Assembly (NCBI GenBank): GCA_035629075.1
Contig: DASPIK010000050.1
Coordinates: 74,614 to 138,613 of the forward strand
Direction: 5' to 3'
Length of the DNA stretch: 64,000 nt
Source: JAEZPW01 sp035629075
GTDB taxonomy: Bacteria > Acidobacteriota > Terriglobia > Terriglobales > Acidobacteriaceae
Made by a program: the position numbers and the translations under genes. Below the pieces are notes generated by a model. It was not told where the DNA came from. It did no database searches and worked only from the letters and a program-made list of their open reading frames with translations. Shown one piece after another: positions 61,543 through 64,000 of the stretch (the stretch's first letter is position 1; each line of letters starts with the position of its first letter).

Positions 61543-62304
61543 ATGGTCGAACAACTCTGGTTTACCGAACTTCTCAATAGGGCTTTCGGCGGCCCGGTGA
61601 CCTCCGCTCTGCATGCGCTCCGCATCCATCCGCATGATCCGGCTGCGCCGATCACCAACTATGTTGCCATGCAGATTCTCGTTGTTGCGGCGCTCATCGT
61701 GTTCTTCGTGCTTGTGCGCGCCCGCCTTTCAGTAGAGAACCCCGGTCCTTTGCAGCACATCGTCGAGGCCGCGCATGGATTCGTTGGCAGCCTTGGACGC
61801 GAGATGATCGGGCATGGTCACGAGCGATATTTGGCTTTCCTGGGCACGCTCGGATTCTACATTCTGAGCTGCAACATGATCGGCCTGATCCCCGGCTTCG
61901 AGTCGCCGACTGCGATTCCGTCCGTTCCGCTCGGATGCGCCATCGTTACCTGGGTCTACTATCAGAGCCAGGGATTCCGATCAAATGGCCTGGGCTATGT
62001 AACACATTTTCTCGGCCCGGTTGGCGACAAGTCCATTCCACTCGTGGTGCGAGTTGGAATTGCGATCCTGATGTTCCCGATCGAGGTATTCAGCCACATC
62101 GCGCGAATGTTGTCGCTGACGGTACGTTTGTTTGCAAACATGTTCGCCGGCGATATGGTCACTCTCGTGTTCTTCTCGCTCGTGCCGATCGGCTTGCCGG
62201 TTATCTTCTTGGGCCTGCATATAGGTGTCTCGTTCATTCAGACTTACATTTTCGTGTTGCTTGCGACGGTTTACTTGTCCGAAGCGACGGCACACGCGCA
62301 CTGA
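61543..62304 (+). CDS. atpB: F0F1 ATP synthase subunit a
   Basis: Forms the proton half-channels next to the c ring. The essential Arg is in LTVRLFANMFAGDMV, and the preceding IEVFSHIARMLSL block and FLGTLGFYILSCNMIGLIPGFESPT are typical. At 253 residues it is full length. It lies in the atpZ-atpI-atpB-atpE set. Confidence 0.96.
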   Translation: MVEQLWFTELLNRAFGGPVTSALHALRIHPHDPAAPITNYVAMQILVVAALIVFFVLVRARLSVENPGPLQHIVEAAHGFVGSLGREMIGHGHERYLAFLGTLGFYILSCNMIGLIPGFESPTAIPSVPLGCAIVTWVYYQSQGFRSNGLGYVTHFLGPVGDKSIPLVVRVGIAILMFPIEVFSHIARMLSLTVRLFANMFAGDMVTLVFFSLVPIGLPVIFLGLHIGVSFIQTYIFVLLATVYLSEATAHAH

Positions 62305-62416
62305 TCGAGTTCGGGTCCCATACGGAATCAAAAAGGATTACGCTGCGAGCGTGAGGGCGTCTGCACGAGGATGACGTCAACCACCCACTGGCGGCGGTTC
62401 ATACGAGGAGAAGCAA

Positions 62417-62728
62417 ATGCGTAAGGTGATGTTCGTACTCCTGGCTATCGTTGCGCTGACCACGATGGCTACCCCTGCATTCGCGCAGGAAGCTCCTGCC
62501 GCCGCTGGCGGCGCTAACTGGGTAGCGATCACGTCCGGCTTCGCCATGGCGATCGCCGTCGCGCTGGCCGCACTAGGACAGTCGCGCGTGGCGTCTTCGG
62601 CTTGCGAAGGCCTGGCCCGCAACCCAGCCGCCCGTCCGGGTATTCAGTTGGCACTCATTCTCGGACTGGCCTTCATCGAGTCACTGGTGCTGTTTACGCT
62701 GGTAATCGTATTTGTGAAGGTCGTCTAG
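62417..62728 (+). CDS. atpE: F0F1 ATP synthase subunit c with N-terminal signal-like segment
   Basis: Forms the rotating ion-carrying ring. The core has two membrane helices joined by the polar loop ARNPAARPG. The ion-carrying Glu is in FIESLVLF. The Gln of GQSRVASSACEGLARNP aligns with the Gln that helps bind Na+ in some c rings. In front lies a 24-residue signal-like segment (MRKVMFVLLAIVALTTMATPAFAQ), so the precursor (103 aa) is longer than a plain c subunit. A GAGGAGAAG box precedes the ATG. A terminator follows, and no atpF-H-A-G-D-C genes are downstream. Confidence 0.95.
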   Translation: MRKVMFVLLAIVALTTMATPAFAQEAPAAAGGANWVAITSGFAMAIAVALAALGQSRVASSACEGLARNPAARPGIQLALILGLAFIESLVLFTLVIVFVKVV

Positions 62729-62746
62729 TAAGTAGCTGTGATTACG

Positions 62747-62774
62747 GCCCCCGGGTCCTCCGGGGGCTTTTTGT
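62747..62774 (+). terminator. Terminator after atpE
   Basis: GCCCCCGG (62747-62754) pairs perfectly with CCGGGGGC (62760-62767) around GTCCT, followed by TTTTTG. It closes the F0 set before the ABC transporter genes. Confidence 0.9.
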
Positions 62775-62841
62775 TGCGCTAAATGAGCTGCGCGTTCCAG
62801 CTGGGTTGAAACCTTAGCCGTAAGCGGCGAAACTAATTGCC

Positions 62842-63801
62842 TTGAATTCCGTGCTGCAATTCGAGCGGATCGACAAGACGTACACGGCGCGGTGGAAGGG
62901 ACGCACCGTGCATGCGCTACAAGACTTCTCGCTGAGGGTTGAAGCTGGCGAGATATTCGGTTTCCTCGGTCCGAACGGTGCCGGTAAGACTACCGCCATC
63001 CATCTCGCGATGGGCTTCATGCGCGCCTCTAGCGGGCGCGGTACGCTCCTCGGGAAGCCCTTCGGTCATGCCCGCAGCCGCCGCCGGGTGGGCTTTCTCG
63101 CCGAGAACGTGGCTCTGTATCATCGTCCCGCGACGAAGCTCATCCGCTTCTATGGACAACTTAACGGCTTACGCGATCCGCACCTTGCCGCGCGCACTCG
63201 TGAGGTGCTCGAGATGGTTGAACTCGAGTCGGAGCGCGACCGCAACGTCGGGAAGTTCTCGCGTGGAATGTTGCAGAGGATCGGCCTCGCGCAAGCGCTG
63301 GTGAACGATCCTGAACTCCTCATTCTGGATGAACCGACTTCAGCGCTGGATCCGCTTGGGCGTGTGGCTGTACGTGAGTTATTGCTAGCCGCGAAAGGCG
63401 CTGGGAAGACCGTCTTTCTCAGTTCTCATCTGCTATCAGAAGTTGAAGCTGTCTGCGATAGGATTTGCATTCTACACCGAGGGCGCTTGGTGCGGCTGGG
63501 CAGCACAAGCGAACTGCTGGAGTCTCGGAGCCAGTCGGAAGTCATTGCGGCCGGTTACAACGTCGATGTGATTGCGGGAGGCGAGTTGACCAACGGCGGT
63601 ATGAGATTCGTTGTTGATACCGCATCGTTGCGCCCGATGATCGAGCGAATCTGGGCGATGGGCGGTGAAGTGGTAAGAGTCAACCCCCTGCGACGTTCGC
63701 TTGAGGACGTTTTCCTTGAACTTACCTCGGGGACGGCGGCGCCCGCCGCGTCGCCGGTGGACGATGGTCGAGGTAAGCAGGCGCAAACAACTCAGTCATG
63801 A
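62842..63801 (+). CDS. ABC transporter ATP-binding protein
   Basis: A 319-residue ATPase. Walker A is GPNGAGKTT (43-51), the signature reads FSRGMLQRIGLAQAL, and Walker B is LLILDEPTSALD. The extra 80 residues after the ATPase core, with the tail EDVFLELTSG, suit an ABC-2 type exporter. TTG 62842 is the start. Its TGA overlaps the ATG of the permease by 4 nt, so the two subunits are coupled. The substrate is unknown. Confidence 0.92.
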   Translation: MNSVLQFERIDKTYTARWKGRTVHALQDFSLRVEAGEIFGFLGPNGAGKTTAIHLAMGFMRASSGRGTLLGKPFGHARSRRRVGFLAENVALYHRPATKLIRFYGQLNGLRDPHLAARTREVLEMVELESERDRNVGKFSRGMLQRIGLAQALVNDPELLILDEPTSALDPLGRVAVRELLLAAKGAGKTVFLSSHLLSEVEAVCDRICILHRGRLVRLGSTSELLESRSQSEVIAAGYNVDVIAGGELTNGGMRFVVDTASLRPMIERIWAMGGEVVRVNPLRRSLEDVFLELTSGTAAPAASPVDDGRGKQAQTTQS

Positions 63802-64000
63802 AACCGATATTGCTCATTGCGACCAATTTCCTTCGAGAACAGCGCTGGCCTTTGCTGGTGCTGGTGATGTGGGTCGTGCTGAGCAGTGCGGTGAGCGGCC
63901 TTGGCGCGGATACAGTCGCGACTGACGATGTGTTGTTCTTCCTGAAAACGCAGGCGATTTACGGAGTGGCATTCGTTGCTTTCCTTTCCAGTGCCGCAAT
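63798..64000 (+). CDS. ABC transporter permease, N-terminal fragment
   Basis: Only 67 residues before the window ends. It opens MKPILLIATNFLREQRWP, followed by a hydrophobic segment (LLVLVMWVVLSSAVSGLG), as in ABC-2 type membrane subunits. It overlaps the ATPase stop (ATGA). The rest lies beyond the window. Confidence 0.7.
   Translation, partial: MKPILLIATNFLREQRWPLLVLVMWVVLSSAVSGLGADTVATDDVLFFLKTQAIYGVAFVAFLSSAA

Overview
The window is a gene-dense stretch of bacterial chromosome, moderately GC-rich by eye, with about 68 protein genes, two of them cut by the window edges. I see no tRNA, rRNA, CRISPR array or prophage. The gene set suggests an acidobacterium of the Terriglobia / Koribacter kind. 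This is inference from several signs: heme-synthesis genes next to two chlorite-dismutase-family proteins, F0 ATPase genes separated from F1 with a signal-bearing c subunit, stand-alone nuoB and nuoI, DUF2277, small CxH zinc-finger proteins, and many short dispersed palindromes. Nothing here fixes the species.

Layout. 1-12.4 kb: a secreted-protein fragment, aroA, an outer-membrane barrel, a SufU/IscU-like scaffold, an FKBP isomerase, a HAD-MocA-XdhC set, an MDR oxidoreductase, orphan nuoB, a beta-propeller protein, a PLP decarboxylase, and a GHMP kinase coupled to a CPBP protease. 12.4-25.5 kb: a secreted acidic/proline-rich protein, nadE, a DsbA-like thioredoxin, a secretin, a HAD phosphatase coupled to a YmdB-type phosphodiesterase, and a cell-wall recycling set (nagZ, anmK, peptide-binding lipoprotein). 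An AHSA1 protein, a DUF899 protein and a small secreted protein follow.

25.5-28.3 kb is the accessory part. It holds repeat-rich DNA, a zinc-finger protein, a CopG/ParE-type toxin-antitoxin pair with a promoter-embedded palindrome, and a REP-associated tyrosine transposase bounded by perfect 35-bp inverted repeats. One end of that element lies in a truncated exonuclease gene.

28.3-45.4 kb: mutS (with a palindromic repeat read in frame), a galT-like gene lacking the usual nucleophile, a heme block (hemX-hemA-hemC-hemD, then nth and two chlorite-dismutase-family genes), a DedA protein, myo-inositol-phosphate synthase and an M48 protease. 45.4-64 kb: small envelope proteins, an ECF sigma factor with its zinc anti-sigma factor, a lytic transglycosylase, lspA-ileS, a TonB-like protein, a UbiD decarboxylase, orphan nuoI, atpZ-atpI-atpB-atpE without F1 genes, and the start of an ABC exporter.

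The themes are housekeeping metabolism (shikimate, NAD, heme, respiration, ATP), envelope maintenance and redox/metal cofactors. They are threaded with REP-like palindromes, two of which appear to have become part of coding sequences.
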